A stretch of 5,476 bases of DNA from Candidatus Fermentibacteraceae bacterium (GTDB lineage: Bacteria > Fermentibacterota > Fermentibacteria > Fermentibacterales > JCC-6). The translations under genes and the position numbers were made by a program. Position 1 is the first letter of the stretch; each line of letters opens with the position of its first letter. The stretch covers positions 1 to 5,476 of the forward strand of contig JAUVJW010000145.1 in assembly GCA_030596465.1 (NCBI GenBank). The letters run 5' to 3'. The notes under the pieces are model-generated. The model saw only the letters and a program-made list of their open reading frames with translations. It was not told the origin of the DNA and did no database searches. Shown here one piece after another: positions 4,550 through 5,476 of the stretch.

Positions 4550-5476
4550 ATGAGACTGTTTTCAACACTGAAGGGTCAAAGCCAGGCAAAGAAAATACTG
4601 TCATCCGCGGTGAGCAGCGACAGGATTGCCCACGCTTACATTCTGGCCGGTCCCGATGGCAGCGGCAGGTTGACTGCGGCTCTTGATATGGCGAAGGCTA
4701 GAATCTGTCCCGAGGTGGAAAAGGGTTTCTGCGGCCAATGCAGGCAATGCAGGCAGATCGACGGGCTGATTCATCCCGATGTAAGAATAACCATTCCAGG
4801 AATGAAAACAACAAAAGATGAGGATATTGTCAGCCTGTTCAAAGCAAGGGGAAAAGATGGGATTACTCCGCTTCGCATTCAGGGAAACACCTACATTTCC
4901 ATTGATCAGATGCGGGGAATAGGGCACAGATTATCCAGAAAGTCTTTCGAGGGGTACGGGTATGTGGAAATAATTTATGATGCCCACAGGCTGAGAAGAG
5001 AGGCTGCCAACGCCATTTTGAAAACCCTTGAAGAGCCACCGGACGGTACCCTTATCGTTCTTATTACCTCAAGAGTTTCCGGCATGCTGCCCACAGTGAG
5101 ATCAAGAGCGCACACTGTGCGATTTGGAAGACTTACCACCACTGCTATGGAAGAGTTGCTAAGAGAAAGAACTGGAGCATCCGCCGAAACAGTGTCAAGA
5201 CTTGCTCTGCTCTCAGATGGATGCCCCGGCCGGGCTCTTGTACTCAGCAGAGAAAAAGCAAAAGACAGAAGTCAGGCAGAAGGAGTTTTCGAATTAATAT
5301 TCAGCAGGGCTATGGGCGATATGGAGCTTTCGACAGAAGTAGAGGTTTTGTCAAGAAAACTCGGCAGAGAGGGAATTCTTACCCTCTGCTCTGAAATGAT
5401 TTCATTGACCCATGATTTCAGAAGAGTTGTCACCGGGTCTAAACCGCTAACGCGGGAAGCAGTTCCTGTTGTAAAC
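4550..5476 (+). CDS. holB: DNA polymerase III subunit delta-prime (clamp loader), C-terminus cut by window edge
   Basis: The frame is open from the ATG at 4550 to the last base, giving 309 residues without a stop. The family fold is a AAA+ clamp-loader subunit that helps load the sliding clamp during replication. Visible in order: FSTLKGQ-QAK at the N-terminus, HAYILAGPDGSGR (28-40) at the Walker A position, a four-cysteine zinc module (C53, C61, C64, C67) followed by HPDV, IDQMR (118-122), the Walker B-like strand VEIIYDAHRL (139-148), the family signature EAANAILKTLEEPP (151-164), and PTVRSRA (181-187) at the SRC/arginine-finger motif. Two positions deviate: the Walker A lysine is R40, and the cysteine of SRC is A187. 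Degenerate ATP sites are known in delta-prime, which is structural in the clamp loader. DnaX (gamma/tau) is the main alternative, but it would be expected to keep the Walker lysine. It is third in the metK cluster, 2 bases after the envC-like stop. Confidence 0.87.
   Translation, partial: MRLFSTLKGQSQAKKILSSAVSSDRIAHAYILAGPDGSGRLTAALDMAKARICPEVEKGFCGQCRQCRQIDGLIHPDVRITIPGMKTTKDEDIVSLFKARGKDGITPLRIQGNTYISIDQMRGIGHRLSRKSFEGYGYVEIIYDAHRLRREAANAILKTLEEPPDGTLIVLITSRVSGMLPTVRSRAHTVRFGRLTTTAMEELLRERTGASAETVSRLALLSDGCPGRALVLSREKAKDRSQAEGVFELIFSRAMGDMELSTEVEVLSRKLGREGILTLCSEMISLTHDFRRVVTGSKPLTREAVPVVN

Overview
The window is an ordinary bacterial chromosomal stretch with moderate GC, no mobile elements and no CRISPR. 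It carries five genes: two partial at the window edges and three complete. One is a divergently oriented minus-strand gene at the left edge, then a carboxyltransferase subunit gene stands alone, and then three tightly packed plus-strand genes follow (metK, an envC-like gene, and holB). The proteins are of Gram-negative type: an EnvC-like LytM protein implies a periplasm and amidase-driven septum splitting. The SAM-II class of riboswitch is best known from Alphaproteobacteria and Bacteroidetes. The metK/envC-like/holB order suggests an FCB-group or candidate-phylum bacterium, but that placement is a guess.

Layout. Bases 1-174 (minus strand) are the N-terminus of a TPR-like protein that runs off the window. 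Bases 175-349 are a divergent intergenic region with a consensus -10 for the rightward gene and four CCCCT repeats. Bases 350-2062 encode a biotin-dependent carboxyltransferase subunit of the transcarboxylase 5S / pyruvate carboxylase B / OadA type, lacking its own biotin-carrier domain. It is closed by an intrinsic terminator at 2086-2118. Bases 2096-2255 form the metK control region. A promoter has its -35 in the loop of the preceding terminator. It is followed almost at the start site by a SAM-II riboswitch (2133-2187) and then a second intrinsic terminator (2203-2226). Bases 2256-3416 are metK, 3426-4547 the EnvC-like degenerate LytM protein, and 4550-5476 (open at the edge) the clamp-loader subunit delta-prime.

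The main discovery is in the metK leader. The 3' strand of the SAM-II pseudoknot (AAAAAGCC, 2180-2187) and the three bases after it can alternatively pair over 11 base pairs with the 3' arm and U-tract of the terminator. This gives a simple mutually exclusive switch: SAM bound, pseudoknot formed, terminator free; SAM absent, antiterminator formed, metK transcribed. MetK makes SAM, so this is product feedback. The ribosome binding sites of the envC-like gene and holB overlap the stop codons of the genes before them, so the same SAM-controlled transcript probably also feeds a cell-division factor and a replication clamp-loader subunit.
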